A stretch of DNA of 5,933 bases from Pusillimonas sp. UBA6240. GTDB lineage: Bacteria > Pseudomonadota > Gammaproteobacteria > Burkholderiales > Burkholderiaceae_B. How positions within the stretch are numbered: position 1 is the stretch's first letter; every line of letters starts with the position of its first letter. Shown here piece by piece: positions 5,718 to 5,933 of this stretch. Both the position numbers and the translations under genes were made by a program. Where the stretch lies: assembly GCA_002441445.1 (NCBI GenBank), contig DJWC01000026.1:2674-8606 (forward strand). Reading direction: 5' to 3'. Under the pieces are notes generated by a model, which saw nothing but the letters and a program-made list of their open reading frames with translations, searched no databases and was not told where the DNA came from.

Positions 5718-5738
5718 GCCGAACCGGCGCCCTTTTTT
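5718..5738 (+). terminator. Weak terminator/attenuator-like element between petA and petB
   Basis: GCCG (5718-5721) and CGGC (5725-5728) form a short GC stem with a 3-base loop. Four bases later comes a run of six T (5733-5738). The stem is short for an efficient intrinsic terminator, so partial termination inside the pet operon is the most it suggests. It starts 3 bases after the petA stop. Confidence 0.3.
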
Positions 5739-5739
5739 C

Positions 5740-5751
5740 CATGGCGCCATG
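5740..5751. repeat. 12-bp perfect palindrome in the petA-petB spacer
   Basis: CATGGCGCCATG is identical to its reverse complement. Its core GGCGCC also occurs at 5726-5731, so the two copies flank the T6 run and could pair in RNA across an 11-base loop. It may be an operator, an RNA-processing hairpin or chance. Confidence 0.4.
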
Positions 5752-5799
5752 CGAACCGAAAACGTTATACGCCTCGTAGAATAGATAAGGAGCCGTTTC

Positions 5800-5933
5800 A
5801 TGGCTGGCGAAAAAACCGTCGAAACGACAGGATTCCTGGGCTGGATAGATAGGCGCTTTCCGCTTACTACCATGTTCAAGGAGCACATGTCGGAATACTA
5901 TGCGCCCAAGAACTTCAACTTCTGGTATTTCTT
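5800..5933 (+). CDS. petB: Cytochrome b subunit of the bc1 complex, 5' part (3' end outside window)
   Basis: Cytochrome b is the multi-helix membrane core of the bc1 complex, carrying two b haems and the quinol sites. Only the first 44 residues are visible: a short N-terminal leader (MAGEKTVETTGFLGWIDRRFPLTT), then MFKEHMSEYYAPKNFNFWYF. The WIDRRFPLTTMFKEHMSEYYAPKNFNFWYF segment is the typical start of the first amphipathic helix of proteobacterial cytochrome b; the haem-ligand helices lie beyond the window. The ATG at 5800 has an excellent ribosome binding site, TAAGGAG at 5786-5792, with 7-base spacing. Its position after the Rieske gene matches the usual petABC order, so cytochrome c1 (petC) is expected next. 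Confidence 0.93.
   Translation, partial: MAGEKTVETTGFLGWIDRRFPLTTMFKEHMSEYYAPKNFNFWYF

Noticed and set aside
4963..5886. 307-codon minus-strand open frame antisense to petA
   Set aside because: It covers the mscL-petA promoter region, petA and the petB start, and its product is Gly/Arg-rich with no domain. It is a GC-bias shadow.

Overview
The window looks like the chromosome of a GC-rich betaproteobacterium, most likely Burkholderiales and probably Alcaligenaceae (Bordetella/Achromobacter-like). This is judged from protein character and from the gene order: end of the histidine operon, HIT protein, tatABC, a DegS-type protease, a Nif3-family protein, mscL, then petA-petB. No mobile elements, CRISPR arrays, tRNAs or rRNAs are visible. 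It is a compact housekeeping region and I see no new multi-gene system in it.

Layout. Positions 1-2446, plus strand: the 3' part of hisE, a HIT/HinT-type gene, tatA, tatB and tatC, closely packed and probably one transcript running out of the his operon. The hisE frame has no stop before the HIT gene, so it is an in-frame fusion unless a one-base shift has occurred. Positions 2447-2548 hold a GC-rich hairpin suited to ending convergent transcripts. Positions 2549-3685, minus strand: a membrane-anchored trypsin-like protease with one PDZ domain. A 24-bp gap separates it from the divergent Nif3/YbgI-type gene at 3710-4486 (plus). Its stop directly abuts the stop of mscL at 4487-4945 (minus). 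A 125-bp region between mscL and petA carries a consensus TATAAT box. petA (5071-5715) and the start of petB (from 5800, cut by the window edge) begin the cytochrome bc1 operon.

How the genes fit together: TatA, TatB and TatC form the twin-arginine translocase. The Rieske protein encoded by petA has a twin-arginine motif at its N-terminus, so it is a likely client of that translocase, and petB encodes its partner in the bc1 complex. The protease and MscL are also envelope proteins (quality control and osmotic safety valve). The points most worth checking are the hisE-HIT junction, the hairpin between tatA and tatB, the attenuator-like element between petA and petB, and the near-symmetrical -10 box between mscL and petA.
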